Assembly: GCA_019449595.1 (NCBI GenBank)
Contig: JAGRPL010000010.1
Span: forward strand, 62,001-126,000
Source: Rhodoferax sp.
GTDB lineage: Bacteria > Pseudomonadota > Gammaproteobacteria > Burkholderiales > Burkholderiaceae_C
Direction of reading: 5' to 3'
DNA length: 64,000 bases
The first letter of the stretch is position 1. Each line of letters starts with the position of its first letter. This document shows, piece by piece, positions 1-8,221 of this stretch. Under the pieces are notes generated by a model, which was not told the DNA's origin, made no database searches, and saw nothing but the letters and a program-made list of their open reading frames with translations. The position numbers and the translations under genes were made by a program.

Positions 1-411
1 GTGGTCAAGTGGGCGGGGGTGGCCTACCTGGTCTGGCTGGGCATCAGCCAGTGGCGCGCGCCGGCCACGCCCATGGTGGCGCAGAGCGACGAGGGCCCCA
101 CGGTCACCCGCCGCTCCATGATTTTGCGCGCCTGGATGATCAATGCCGTCAACCCCAAGGGCACGGTGTTCCTGCTGGCGGTGGTGCCCCAGTTCATGGT
201 GCTGTCGCACCCCCTGCTGCCCCAGTACCTCATCATTGCGGCCACGCTGGCCTTCACCGATCTGGTGGTCATGGCCGGTTACACCGCGCTGGCCGCCCGG
301 GTGCTGGGCGCGCTGAAGTCGCCGTACCACATCCGCGCCATGAACCGCGTGTTTGGCACCCTGTTCGTGGTGGCCGGCTCGCTGCTGGCGTTGTTCAAGC
401 GCGCGGACTGA
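1..411 (+). CDS. LysE/RhtB-family amino-acid exporter, C-terminal part (truncated by window edge)
   Basis: The reading frame is open from base 1, so the N-terminus lies outside the window. The visible 136 residues begin in a transmembrane segment (VKWAGVAYLVWLGI), continue through a polar loop, and contain the asparagine/proline turn AVNPKGTVFLLAVVPQF that is typical of LysE/RhtB translocators, followed by two more hydrophobic helices ending in LALFKRAD. Full members have about 205 residues and six helices, so roughly the last two thirds are present. Family members export amino acids or homoserine lactone-type metabolites through the inner membrane; the substrate cannot be read from sequence. 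Family assignment is firm, the substrate is unknown. Confidence 0.8.
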   Translation: MVKWAGVAYLVWLGISQWRAPATPMVAQSDEGPTVTRRSMILRAWMINAVNPKGTVFLLAVVPQFMVLSHPLLPQYLIIAATLAFTDLVVMAGYTALAARVLGALKSPYHIRAMNRVFGTLFVVAGSLLALFKRAD

Positions 412-449
412 ACGCGCGGGCCCGGTTGGGAGATTACTTTTCCTCACAC

Positions 450-472
450 GATGTAAACACTTTGTTTACATC
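450..472. promoter_or_regulatory. Perfect 10-bp inverted repeat, probable operator
   Basis: GATGTAAACA and TGTTTACATC are exact reverse complements separated by three bases (ctt). The site lies in the intergenic gap between the exporter and the 165-aa protein, 73 bp upstream of the latter's start. Its symmetry and A/T core resemble TetR- or GntR-type operators; it has no T-tract, so it is a poor terminator. Confidence 0.5.
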
Positions 473-544
473 TTCGGGTGCACACTAGGTCTTTGAAGTT
501 GCCGTGCGGTCCCTGCGGCCGCACCCTACAGAAGGAGGTGTTGC

Positions 545-1042
545 ATGCAACAGCCGTACGACCCCGCCGCCACCAGTGCGGCCACCAGCCAAGGCGCGCT
601 GGTTCCGGTCGATCAATTGATTCTGGACGTCTATGCCACGGCCCCGGTGCAGGTGCGCAGCCGCATCCTGTCCCGCCTGATCGCGAAGGTGTATGCCGCC
701 GCGCCGCCGGCCACCCAGCGCAAGCTGCTGGGGCATCTGCTGCGTCCCCTGGGCTTGCTGTCCCTGGCCGTGGTGGCCGACGGGATTTTTGCCAAGATTC
801 TGGCGCGCAGCGGCTGGATGGAGCAGAACGTGTCCCTTGAGGACGTGCAGGCCATCCAGCCTGGCGACGTGGTGTCGCTGGTGGACTATGTGCTGCAAGT
901 CAGCGGGGACGCCATCAACGGGCTGGCCCAGTTGCTGATGGCCTCGCCCAACCTGATGGGCTCGGTGGCGGCAACGGTGCTGGTCACCCTGCTGCTGCAA
1001 CGGGCCCGCCAGAGCCGCCTGGCCGACCGGGAGCTGGACTAG
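545..1042 (+). CDS. Hypothetical protein, 165 aa
   Basis: I do not recognise a named family. The start is well supported: a strong Shine-Dalgarno (aaggaggtg) sits a few bases before the ATG. The N-terminus is polar (MQQPYDPAATSAAT), followed by amphipathic helical sequence (VDQLILDVYATAPVQVRSRILSRLIAKVY), one moderately hydrophobic stretch around residues 65-85 (LRPLGLLSLAVVADGIFAKIL) and a hydrophobic C-terminal helix (NLMGSVAATVLVTLLLQRARQ). It could be a small membrane-associated protein. It stands alone behind the inverted repeat at 450-472, so it may be under a dedicated repressor. Its stop codon shares the tetranucleotide CTAG with the converging gene. Confidence 0.75.
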   Translation: MQQPYDPAATSAATSQGALVPVDQLILDVYATAPVQVRSRILSRLIAKVYAAAPPATQRKLLGHLLRPLGLLSLAVVADGIFAKILARSGWMEQNVSLEDVQAIQPGDVVSLVDYVLQVSGDAINGLAQLLMASPNLMGSVAATVLVTLLLQRARQSRLADRELD

Positions 1043-2874
1043 CGTTCGTCGGGGTGCGTGCTGCTGCCCAGCACGCTGCGCGCCACCGCCTCGGCCACCT
1101 TGATGCCATCCACGCCGGCTGACAAGATGCCTCCGGCGTAGCTGGCGCCTTCGCCGGCCGGGTACAGGCCGGCCACATTCACGCTTTGCAGCTGCGCGTT
1201 GCGCGGAATCTTCAGCGGGGATGAGGTGCGCGTTTCCACGCCGGTGAGCACGGCGTCGGCCATGTCAAAGCCCTTGATCTTGCGGCCAAAGGCTGGCAGC
1301 GCCTCGCGGATGGCGTCAATGGCGTAGGGCGGCAGGCTGGGCGCCAGGTCGCCCAGCTTCACGCCGGGTTTGTAGGATGGGTGCACGCTGCCCCAGTGGC
1401 TGGACGCTCGCGCGGCAATGAAGTCGCCCACCAGCTGCCCCGGCGCCTCGTAGCTGCTGCCGCCCAGCACATAGGCACCAGCTTCCAGCTGGCGTTGCAG
1501 GGCAATGCCGGCCAGCGGGTGGGTGCTGTCCGCGCTGCCGGGGGCTGCCTGCGCCCGCAGGGCGGCGGCTTCCTGGGCGTAGCGTTTGCCGTCCATCGGG
1601 CCAAAGGCCTGCACGAAGGCGGCCTCGTCGCCGGGGAAGTCCTGCGGGTCTATGCCCACCACAATGCCGGCATTGGCGTTGCGTTCGTTGCGTGAATACT
1701 GGCTCATGCCGTTGGTGACCACGCGCCCGGGTTCCGACGTGGCGGCCACCACCGTGCCACCGGGGCACATGCAAAAGCTGTATACCGCCCGGCCGTTGCT
1801 GGCGTGGTGCACCAGCTTGTAGTCGGCCGCGCCCAGCATGGGGTGGCCGGCGTGGCGGCCCCAGCGGGCGCGGTCGATCACGCTTTGCGGGTGCTCGATG
1901 CGAAAACCCACCGAGAAGGGCTTGGCCTGCATGGCCACGCCGCGCTGGTACAGCATGGCAAAGGTGTCGCGGGCGCTGTGGCCCAGCGCCATCACCACGT
2001 GGTCGGCGTCCAGCGTGTAGCGGCTGCCGTCATGCATGTTTTCGACTTGCAAGCCGCATATGTACTGCGTGGACTGCTCTGTTTCCAATAGCACGTCAAC
2101 CACGCGCTGCTCAAAACGCACCTCGCCGCCCAGCGCAATGATCTGGTTGCGGATGCTCTCCACCACCTTGACCAGCTTGAAGGTGCCGATGTGCGGATGC
2201 GCTTCGTACAGGATTTCGGGCGGCGCGCCGGCCTGGACGAACTCGGCCATCACCTTGCGCCCCAGGTGGCGCGGGTCCTTGATCTGGCTGTACAGCTTGC
2301 CGTCCGAGAAGGTGCCGGCGCCGCCTTCGCCGAACTGCACATTGCTTTCCGGCTTGAGGGTTTTGCGGCGCCACAGGCCCCAGGTGTCCTTGGTGCGCTG
2401 GCGCACCGTGGTGCCGCGCTCCAGCACCAGCGGCTTGAAGCCCATCTGGGCCAGCACCAGTGCGGCGAACATGCCGCAGGGGCCAAAGCCCACCACCACC
2501 GGGCGCAGGGGCAGATCGGCCGGGGCGTGGCCCACCGGGTGGTAGGCCATGTCGGGTGTGGGGCCGATGTGGGGGTGGTTCGGGAATTGCGCAAGCAGCA
2601 CGGCCTCGCGGGCCGGGTGGGCCAGCGCCAGGTCCACGATGTAGACCACCAGCAGTTCGGCCTTGCGGGCGTCAAAACTGCGTTTGAACACCTGCAGTGT
2701 GGCAATCTCGGTCTCAGCAATGCCCAGTGCCTGTGCGGCCAGCGCGGTCAGGGCGGCAATGGGGTGGGGCGCGGGGGCGCGGTCCTGGTCGGTTTCCGTG
2801 GGCGCGTCGGCGGCGCGGCGGGCCTCCACCGGAACGGCCGACAGCGGCAGCTTGAGCTCGGTGATGCGGATCAT
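1039..2874 (-). CDS. NAD(P)/FAD-dependent oxidoreductase (uncharacterised FAD dehydrogenase, COG2509 type)
   Basis: A 611-residue protein. After an N-terminal domain of about 100 residues comes the dinucleotide-binding stretch VVVGFGPCGMFAALVLAQMG (about residues 130-150), a Rossmann fold with the G-x-G-x-x-G spacing altered to GFGPCG as in this family. Downstream are NVQFGEGGAGTFSDGKL and, near the C-terminus, GLYPAGEGASYAGGILSAGVDGIKVAEAV, which is the second FAD contact. The ATG at 2874 was chosen because it begins MIRITELKLPL, the conserved family start, and overlaps the TesB stop as ATGA; the track ORF starts 93 codons further upstream inside tesB. Substrate unknown; the family is related to thiamine/geranylgeranyl-type flavin reductases. 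Probably co-transcribed with tesB. Confidence 0.88.
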   Translation of the reverse strand: MIRITELKLPLSAVPVEARRAADAPTETDQDRAPAPHPIAALTALAAQALGIAETEIATLQVFKRSFDARKAELLVVYIVDLALAHPAREAVLLAQFPNHPHIGPTPDMAYHPVGHAPADLPLRPVVVGFGPCGMFAALVLAQMGFKPLVLERGTTVRQRTKDTWGLWRRKTLKPESNVQFGEGGAGTFSDGKLYSQIKDPRHLGRKVMAEFVQAGAPPEILYEAHPHIGTFKLVKVVESIRNQIIALGGEVRFEQRVVDVLLETEQSTQYICGLQVENMHDGSRYTLDADHVVMALGHSARDTFAMLYQRGVAMQAKPFSVGFRIEHPQSVIDRARWGRHAGHPMLGAADYKLVHHASNGRAVYSFCMCPGGTVVAATSEPGRVVTNGMSQYSRNERNANAGIVVGIDPQDFPGDEAAFVQAFGPMDGKRYAQEAAALRAQAAPGSADSTHPLAGIALQRQLEAGAYVLGGSSYEAPGQLVGDFIAARASSHWGSVHPSYKPGVKLGDLAPSLPPYAIDAIREALPAFGRKIKGFDMADAVLTGVETRTSSPLKIPRNAQLQSVNVAGLYPAGEGASYAGGILSAGVDGIKVAEAVARSVLGSSTHPDER

Positions 2875-3794
2875 GGCTTCTTGGGCACGCGCCGGATCAG
2901 CCCTTCCTGCGTCACGCAGGCCACCAGCTTGCCGTCGCGGCTGAAGATGCTGCCGTGGTTCAGGCCCCGCGCATGGCTGGCCGTGGGGCTTTCGCACACG
3001 TACAGCAGCCAGTCGTCGATGCGGAAGTCGCGGTAGAACCACATGGAGTGGTCCAGGCTGGCGGTCACCATGTCGGGCTGGTAGTAGCTGGCGGCATGCG
3101 GGCGCAGCGAGGTGCCCAGCAGGCCGAAGTCCGACGCGTAGGCGAGCAGGCACCTGTGCAGCGCCTGGTTGCCGGTGACCGTGCCGGCGGCGCGGAACCA
3201 GGTGCGCTGCATCGGGGGCTGTTTCTCCGGGTGGAAGTGGTCCACCGGGTCCACGGGCCGGATTTCAATGGCGAGGTCGGGGACTGCGCGCGGCCCGCTT
3301 TTGGTGGGGATGAGTTCCGGGACCGGGCGGTTGCTCAGGGCCTGGCTGGCCAGCGATTCGGGCGAGGGCACCTCGGGCATGGTGGCCTGGTGCTCGAAGC
3401 CTTCTTCGTTCGCCTGGAACGAGGACGACAGGATAAGGATGGGCTTGCCGCCCTGCGACGCGGTGACCCGGCGCACGCTGAAGGTGTTGCCGTCCCGGAT
3501 GCGGTCCACGTTGTAGTGGATGGGGGCCAGCGGGTCGCCGCCGCGCAGGAAGTAGGCGTGCAGCGAGTGGGCGTCGCGCTCTTCGCAGGTGTTCCCGGCC
3601 GCAACCAGCGCCTGGCCCAGGATGTGGCCGCCAAACAGATTGCGAAATCCCAGGTCCAGGCTCTGCCCGATGAAGTGGTCGGGCGCCGCGCATTCGAGCG
3701 CGAACAGGCCGAGCAGTTCGTTCAGTGCGGTAGGCGTATCGCCTGCGGAAGGGGTGTGCGCTGCGGCGTTTTCCTGCATACCAGTCTCGATCAT
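2871..3794 (-). CDS. tesB: Acyl-CoA thioesterase II
   Basis: A 307-residue double hot-dog thioesterase, near the usual 285-300. The family signature FRNLFGGHILGQALVAAGNT is at about residues 50-70, and the second hot-dog contains QALHRCLLAYASDFGLLGTSLRP and SLDHSMWFYRDFRIDDWLLY, where the catalytic aspartate of TesB is expected, then GLNHGSIFSRDGKLVACVTQEGLIR at the C-terminus with the Gln of the catalytic triad. It hydrolyses medium- and long-chain acyl-CoA in the cytoplasm. A second Met (MQENAAAH) five codons downstream is an alternative start. The stop overlaps the start of the FAD dehydrogenase, indicating a two-gene transcript. Confidence 0.93.
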   Translation of the reverse strand: MIETGMQENAAAHTPSAGDTPTALNELLGLFALECAAPDHFIGQSLDLGFRNLFGGHILGQALVAAGNTCEERDAHSLHAYFLRGGDPLAPIHYNVDRIRDGNTFSVRRVTASQGGKPILILSSSFQANEEGFEHQATMPEVPSPESLASQALSNRPVPELIPTKSGPRAVPDLAIEIRPVDPVDHFHPEKQPPMQRTWFRAAGTVTGNQALHRCLLAYASDFGLLGTSLRPHAASYYQPDMVTASLDHSMWFYRDFRIDDWLLYVCESPTASHARGLNHGSIFSRDGKLVACVTQEGLIRRVPKKP

Positions 3795-3844
3795 CTCAAT
3801 CTATTGAAGGGGAGGGTCGATTGTAGGCAGGTGCCTGTGCGCGG

Positions 3845-4336
3845 CTACACCGTGCCGGCAGCGCGCGTGGTCTGGCGGAACTTGTGCTCCAGTTCCTGGC
3901 GCAACTCCTTGCGCATCAAGGCCGCGGCAAACCGGCGCTTTTCGTCCGGCGTATCCGGGCGCAAGGGCGGCACGGTGGTGGCCTTGCCGTCGTCGTCCAC
4001 GGCCACCATGGTGAAGAAGCAGCTGTTGACGTGGCGTACTTCCTGGGTCCGGATGTTTTCCGCCACCACCTTGATACCCACTTCCATGGACGATGTGCCG
4101 GTGTAGTTCACGCTGGCTAGGAAGGTGACCAACTCGCCAACCTGGATGGCCTGCAGGAACAGCACGCGGTCCACGCTGAGCGTGACCACATAGCGCGACG
4201 CGTAACGGCTGGCGCAGGCGTAGGCCACCTGGTCGAGCAGCTTCAGGATGGCGCCGCCGTGCACTTTGCCGGAGAAGTTGGCCATGTCCGGGGACATGAG
4301 AACCGTCATGGTGAGTTGGTGGGTGAGCAGGTTCAT
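3845..4336 (-). CDS. Acyl-CoA thioesterase, YciA-type single hot-dog
   Basis: A 163-residue protein with one hot-dog domain. The motif NFSGKVHGGAILKLLDQVAYACASRY (residues 18-43) is the central helix and nucleotide-binding loop of the YciA/BFIT family; the C-terminal tail is basic and probably helical. The longer track ORF (270 aa) runs backwards into the ornithine cyclodeaminase gene, so I start at MNLLTHQLTMTV, which matches family N-termini. Members form hexamers and hydrolyse a range of acyl-CoA thioesters. It lies just downstream of tesB and upstream gene neighbours on the same strand, so thioester turnover is clustered here. Confidence 0.9.
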   Translation of the reverse strand: MNLLTHQLTMTVLMSPDMANFSGKVHGGAILKLLDQVAYACASRYASRYVVTLSVDRVLFLQAIQVGELVTFLASVNYTGTSSMEVGIKVVAENIRTQEVRHVNSCFFTMVAVDDDGKATTVPPLRPDTPDEKRRFAAALMRKELRQELEHKFRQTTRAAGTV

Positions 4337-4409
4337 GGGCGGGCGCGAAAGCGAAAGGGTGCCAGTGTACGGGCCGGCGGGAAAACGCGCACCGCAGTCG
4401 GTGCGGCCT

Positions 4410-5354
4410 TTATTGCGTGGCGGCGCGGCTTTCGTATACCAGCACCGCGGCGGCGAGGTCTTCCAGCGCGGTGCCGACCGATTTGAAGACGGTCTGCTCC
4501 AGCGGAGACTGGCGCCCCGGTACGGTGCCCCGGCACAGGTCCTGCAGCGTGCCGCATACGCTGTCCGCGGACAGCACGCCACGCGACAGCGGGCCGAGCA
4601 GGTCGCCGCTTTTCTGCAGGGCCTCGGCGGTGTCGACAAACAGGCGTGCGCCGGCAAAGCAGGCGTCGTCGGCCTCGCGCATCGTGGGCGTGAAACCGCC
4701 GATCAGGTCCAGGTGGCTGCCGGCACGCAGCCAGGCGCCCTGCACGACGGGCTCGGTGGCCAGCGTGGCGCAGCTGACGATGTCCGCCTGCGCGGCCGCG
4801 TGCGCCAGGTCGTCGGTCACGCGGGCGGCGACACCGCTGGCGTTCAGGGCATCCACCAGCGCCTGGGCCTGGGGCGTCTTGCGCGCCCACACCAGGACCT
4901 CGTCAATGGGCCGCACCTGGCGGTAGGCATGCGCCAGCAGCGCCGCCACCCGCCCGGCACCCACGACCAGCAGGCGCCGCGCATCGGGCCGCGCGAGCCG
5001 GGAAGCCGCCAGCGCCGAAGCCGCCGCCGTGCGGCGCGCGGTGATCTCGTCGCCGTCCAGTTGCGCCAGCGGCTCGCCGGTGCGTGCGTCATACAGCACG
5101 TAGGTGGAAAACAGGCCTGGCAGGCCACGTGCGGCGTTGCCGGGAAAGATGTTGACCGTCTTGATGCCCAGGTAGCGGTCGGCGCGCCAGGCCGGCATGA
5201 TGAGCACCGTGCCCTGGCTGCCGTCGGCGGCCGTGACCGTGTGGGTGTGCCGCAGCGGCACCTCGCAGCCCTCGACGAACAGGCGTTTGAGCGCCTCGAT
5301 CAGGCGGTCGAAGGGCAAGGCCGCGCGGGTCTCCCCGGCACTGCAGATCTGCAT
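4410..5354 (-). CDS. Ornithine cyclodeaminase / mu-crystallin family enzyme (ketimine reductase-like)
   Basis: A 314-residue protein of normal family length. Visible blocks are GTVLIMPAWRADRYLGIKTVNIFPGN (substrate pocket, about residues 48-73), DGDEITARRTAAASALAASRLARP, the NAD(P)-binding Rossmann motif LLVVGAGRVAALLAHAY (about 127-143) and LDLIGGFTPTMREADD, which carries the conserved catalytic-loop aspartate. The family includes ornithine cyclodeaminase, alanine dehydrogenase and delta1-piperideine-2-carboxylate/pyrroline-2-carboxylate reductases. The gene begins 14 bp after cysK, so a shared transcript is likely, but the actual imino-acid substrate cannot be inferred. Confidence 0.85.
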   Translation of the reverse strand: MQICSAGETRAALPFDRLIEALKRLFVEGCEVPLRHTHTVTAADGSQGTVLIMPAWRADRYLGIKTVNIFPGNAARGLPGLFSTYVLYDARTGEPLAQLDGDEITARRTAAASALAASRLARPDARRLLVVGAGRVAALLAHAYRQVRPIDEVLVWARKTPQAQALVDALNASGVAARVTDDLAHAAAQADIVSCATLATEPVVQGAWLRAGSHLDLIGGFTPTMREADDACFAGARLFVDTAEALQKSGDLLGPLSRGVLSADSVCGTLQDLCRGTVPGRQSPLEQTVFKSVGTALEDLAAAVLVYESRAATQ

Positions 5355-5368
5355 GGCGCGGCAGCGGC

Positions 5369-6286
5369 TCAGGCGGGCAGGAAGCCTTCCACGGACAGGT
5401 AGCGTTCGCCGGTGTCGTAGTTGAAGCCCAGCACCTTGCTGCCGGCAGGCAGTTCAGGCAGCTTCTGCGCGATGGCGGCGAGGGTGGCACCGCTGGAGAT
5501 GCCCACCAGGATGCCTTCTTCCCGCGCCGAACGGCGGGCGTACTCCCGTGCCGGTTCGGCGTCGACCTGGATCACACCGTCGAGCAGGCTCGTGTCCAGG
5601 TTCTTGGGAATGAAGCCGGCGCCCAGGCCCTGGATGGGGTGGGGCCCGGGGGCGCCGCCGGAAATGACGGGAGAGAGCGTGGGTTCGACGGCGTACACCT
5701 TCAGCTGCGGAAACTTGGCCTTGAGCACCCGTGCCACGCCCGAGAGGTGCCCGCCCGTGCCGACGCCGGTGATGACCACGTCCAGTCCGTCCGGGAAATC
5801 GGCCAGGATTTCCTGCGCCGTGGTGCGGGCGTGCACGTCGGCGTTGGCGGGGTTTTCAAACTGCTGGGGAATCCAGGCGCCGGGGGTGGCGGCCTTGAGC
5901 TCCTCGGCCCGGGCAATGGCGCCTTTCATGCCCTTTTCCTTGGGCGTGAGGTCGAAGCTGGCGCCGTAGGCCAGCATCAGGCGGCGGCGTTCGATGGACA
6001 TGCTGTCGGGCATGACCAGAACCAGCTTGTAACCCTTGACGGCCGCCACCATGGCCAGGCCGACGCCGGTGTTGCCGGAGGTGGGCTCGATGATGGTGCC
6101 GCCGGGCTGCAGGGCGCCGCTCTTTTCCGCGTCCTCGATCATGGACAGGGCAATGCGGTCCTTGATGGAGCCGCCGGGGTTGCTGCGCTCGGACTTGATC
6201 CAGACCTGGTGCGTGCTGCCAAACAGGCGGTTGATGCGCACGTGCGGGGTGTTGCCAATGGTTTGCAGAATGCTGTCAGCTTTCAT
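5369..6286 (-). CDS. cysK: Cysteine synthase (O-acetylserine sulfhydrylase)
   Basis: A 305-residue fold-type II PLP enzyme. The PLP lysine is in [15 protein letters not shown] (about residue 43), the substrate loop is [13 protein letters not shown] (about 67-79), the phosphate-binding glycine loop is [16 protein letters not shown] (about 173-188) and the C-terminal serine that contacts the PLP ring is in [14 protein letters not shown]. Together these define a CysK-type O-acetylserine (thiol)-lyase making L-cysteine from O-acetylserine and sulfide. CysK versus CysM cannot be fully resolved; length and motifs favour CysK. A GGAG Shine-Dalgarno precedes the ATG. Divergent from rnpB. Confidence 0.93.
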   Translation of the reverse strand: MKADSILQTIGNTPHVRINRLFGSTHQVWIKSERSNPGGSIKDRIALSMIEDAEKSGALQPGGTIIEPTSGNTGVGLAMVAAVKGYKLVLVMPDSMSIERRRLMLAYGASFDLTPKEKGMKGAIARAEELKAATPGAWIPQQFENPANADVHARTTAQEILADFPDGLDVVITGVGTGGHLSGVARVLKAKFPQLKVYAVEPTLSPVISGGAPGPHPIQGLGAGFIPKNLDTSLLDGVIQVDAEPAREYARRSAREEGILVGISSGATLAAIAQKLPELPAGSKVLGFNYDTGERYLSVEGFLPA

Positions 6287-6347
6287 GGGGAGCTCCGTGT
6301 GAGGGGGTGAGATGACCGGTTGTGCCCTTATTCTGGATGAATTGTTC

Positions 6348-6361
6348 TATCGAATTCGATA
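6348..6361. promoter_or_regulatory. 14-bp perfect palindrome between cysK and rnpB
   Basis: TATCGAATTCGATA is a perfect dyad in the 107-bp divergent intergenic region, where the rnpB -35 element would be expected. It could be an operator for cysK or rnpB, or chance in an A/T-rich promoter. Confidence 0.3.
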
Positions 6362-6380
6362 TAACCTTATCCAGACCCGC

Positions 6381-6386
6381 GATAAT
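6381..6386 (+). promoter_or_regulatory. -10 element of rnpB
   Basis: GATAAT ends 7 nt before the first base of the deduced RNase P RNA (6394). Because the RNA 5' end is fixed by its P1 helix, this gives an internal ruler for the -10 to +1 distance in this organism. Confidence 0.65.
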
Positions 6387-6393
6387 CACGCCT

Positions 6394-6740
6394 GTGAAGC
6401 CCGCCAGACCACCGCTGGTGCAATCTGGGAAACCAGGCACTGGAGGAACGTCCGGACTGCATAGGGCAGCGTAGCAGCTAACGGCTGTCCACTGACAAGC
6501 CCGGCACGCAAGTGCAGGGCCCTAAGGTGAGGATCAGAGCAACAGAGACGAGCCGCTTTGGTGCGGGTGAAACGGGCAATCTCTACGCGCAGCAATACCA
6601 AGTAGGCACACGTTGACGGGGCCCCCGGAGTGTGCGGGTAGGTAGCATCGAGCCGCTGGGTGACCAGCGGCCCAGAGTAATGGTGGTCACGCGCAGGGCA
6701 ACTTGCGTGCACAGAATCCGGCTTATCGGTGGGCTTCACA
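6394..6740 (+). ncRNA. rnpB: RNase P RNA, bacterial class A
   Basis: The ends GTGAAGCCC (6394-6402) and GGGCTTCAC (6731-6739) are exact reverse complements and form helix P1. Inside are the universal blocks: GAGGAACGTCCGGACTGCA-type P3/P4 strand near 6441, the ACAGAGACGA/GGTGCGGGTGAAACGGGC region, and the 3' strand AGAGTAATGGTGG plus ACAGAATCCGGCTTATCGG. The length of about 347 nt fits type A. The RNA is the catalytic subunit that trims tRNA 5' leaders. The P1 3' strand is followed directly by seven T residues (6742-6748), so P1 probably doubles as the terminator stem. Confidence 0.97.
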
Positions 6741-6790
6741 CTTTTTTTGTTGTATGGTTAGGTCTCCACACTGTTGAAAGAGGAGGCACC

Positions 6791-7219
6791 ATGCGACCGA
6801 TTCTTGAACTGCTGAGAAAACATGGCGGGGCCATCTGGAGCCTGCACCCCAACGACAGCGTGTTCGATGCGCTGAGGACCCTGGCCGATCGCGACGTCGG
6901 GGCTCTGCTGGTGATGGACGGCGACAGGCTGGTGGGCGTGTTTTCCGAACGCGACTACACCCGCAAGATTGCCCTGGCGGGCAAGGCCTCCCGGGATACG
7001 CTGGTGAAGGACATCATGACCGCCCAGGTGCAGACGGTGTCACCCCAGACCCGCACGCGCGAGTGCATGGCCCTGATGAGCCAGAAGAAGATCCGCCACT
7101 TGCCGGTGGTGGACGGCAGCCGGGTGCTGGGCATGATCTCCATTCGCGACATCATGGACGACATCATTGCCGACCATGAGCGGACCATCAGCCACCTGGA
7201 AAACTACATCACCCGCTAG
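6791..7219 (+). CDS. Tandem CBS-domain protein
   Basis: A 142-residue protein made of two CBS domains and little else. Domain 1 contains VFDALRTLADRDVGALLVMDGDRLVGVFSERDYTRKI (about residues 21-57), domain 2 contains RTRECMALMSQKKIRHLPVVDGSRVLGMISIRDIMDDII (about 91-129). Stand-alone CBS pairs bind adenine nucleotides (AMP, ATP or SAM) and act as energy or ligand sensors. An AGGAGG Shine-Dalgarno four bases before the ATG fixes the start. The gene follows the rnpB terminator and its stop shares CTAG with the converging gene. Partner unknown. Confidence 0.9.
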   Translation: MRPILELLRKHGGAIWSLHPNDSVFDALRTLADRDVGALLVMDGDRLVGVFSERDYTRKIALAGKASRDTLVKDIMTAQVQTVSPQTRTRECMALMSQKKIRHLPVVDGSRVLGMISIRDIMDDIIADHERTISHLENYITR

Positions 7220-8190
7220 AACTTCTCGTGGGGCGCCAGATAGCGCCACTGCCCCTCGGGCAGGTCGCGCAGGGCCACGCGCCCCAGCCGGATGCGGCGC
7301 ATGTCCAGAATCTCCAGCTGGGCGCGCGCGCACAGGTGGGCAATCAGGCCGCGGTGCGCGCCCTTGATGGCAAAGCGCAGCTTGCTGCGCTCGGGCGTGC
7401 TGCTGTTGATGCTGACCTTGGTCAGCGGCAGGTCGCGGTCGGCGTCCTGCGTGCGGTTGAGCAGGTGCAGCGTCTGCGCCGACACCTCGCCGGCCACATC
7501 CACGATCACTTCGTGCTCCAGGGAAGCCATGTCGTCGTTCAGCTTGCGCGCCACGCGCCAGTCCTGCGTGAACACGATCAGGCCGCTGGCGGCCGTCTCC
7601 AGCGGCACCAAGGCCTCCAGGTGCTTGAAGTGGCGCTGCAGCATGCGGATGCCGGACGGATCGTTGGTCAGATGGTTGGCTGGCGTCAGCAGGGTGCGCG
7701 CATCGTGGACCTTGCCGCGCCGCGCCGCACGGTTGAGCTTGGCCAGGGATTCTTCGGTGCCGTCCACCCAGTCGGCCGGCTTGTGCAGCACCAGGGTGAT
7801 GGACTCCAGGCTGATCAGGCTGGCGTTGGGGTCGATGGTCACGGTCTGTGCATCCACCCGGAACTGCGGTTCCTCGACGACCATGCCGTCCACGCGCACC
7901 CAGCCGCCTTCGATGTACTGCTCGGCTTCGCTGCGCGAGCAGGGCACCAGCGCCGCCACGCGCTTGGCCAGGCGGTCACCGGTATCCGGCAGGGGCGGCG
8001 GTTGGTGGGGCGCCTGGGCTGGGGCTGGCGGCTTGGTGCGCAGTGCGGTGGTGGGCCGCTGGCGCGGCTTTGCACCGGGGCTGGCAGGCCGTGCGGTGGG
8101 GGCAGGAGTGGCGGCGGGCCGGGGGGCAGGTGTGGGCCTGGCCGGCTTTTTGGGCAGGCGCAGGGTGCCGGGTACGGGAGATTTCGTCAT
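7216..8190 (-). CDS. S4-domain protein with degenerate RluF/RsuA-type pseudouridine synthase domain
   Basis: A 324-residue protein: a Pro/Ala/Arg-rich basic N-terminus of about 75 residues, an S4 RNA-binding domain (RLAKRVAALVPCSRSEAEQYIEGGWVRVDG, about 73-102), then a pseudouridine synthase-like domain (LVLHKPADWVDG). In the catalytic block, the RLDxxTSGL consensus of RsuA/RluF enzymes reads PLETAASGLIVFTQD: the catalytic Asp is Glu and the preceding Arg is Pro. It may bind rRNA without isomerising uridine, or use Glu. Start: the ATG at 8190 (MTKSPVPG) was preferred over an upstream TTG because a TACAGT -10 lies 7 nt in front of it. Confidence 0.82.
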   Translation of the reverse strand: MTKSPVPGTLRLPKKPARPTPAPRPAATPAPTARPASPGAKPRQRPTTALRTKPPAPAQAPHQPPPLPDTGDRLAKRVAALVPCSRSEAEQYIEGGWVRVDGMVVEEPQFRVDAQTVTIDPNASLISLESITLVLHKPADWVDGTEESLAKLNRAARRGKVHDARTLLTPANHLTNDPSGIRMLQRHFKHLEALVPLETAASGLIVFTQDWRVARKLNDDMASLEHEVIVDVAGEVSAQTLHLLNRTQDADRDLPLTKVSINSSTPERSKLRFAIKGAHRGLIAHLCARAQLEILDMRRIRLGRVALRDLPEGQWRYLAPHEKF

Positions 8191-8197
8191 TGGGGGT

Positions 8198-8203
8198 ACT
8201 GTA
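8198..8203 (-). promoter_or_regulatory. -10 hexamer (TACAGT) for the S4/pseudouridine synthase-like gene
   Basis: On the minus strand TACAGT is followed by seven bases and then the ATG at 8190, predicting an mRNA that starts one base before the start codon. Confidence 0.45.
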
Positions 8204-8221
8204 GTGCAGCCCGCACCGTTT

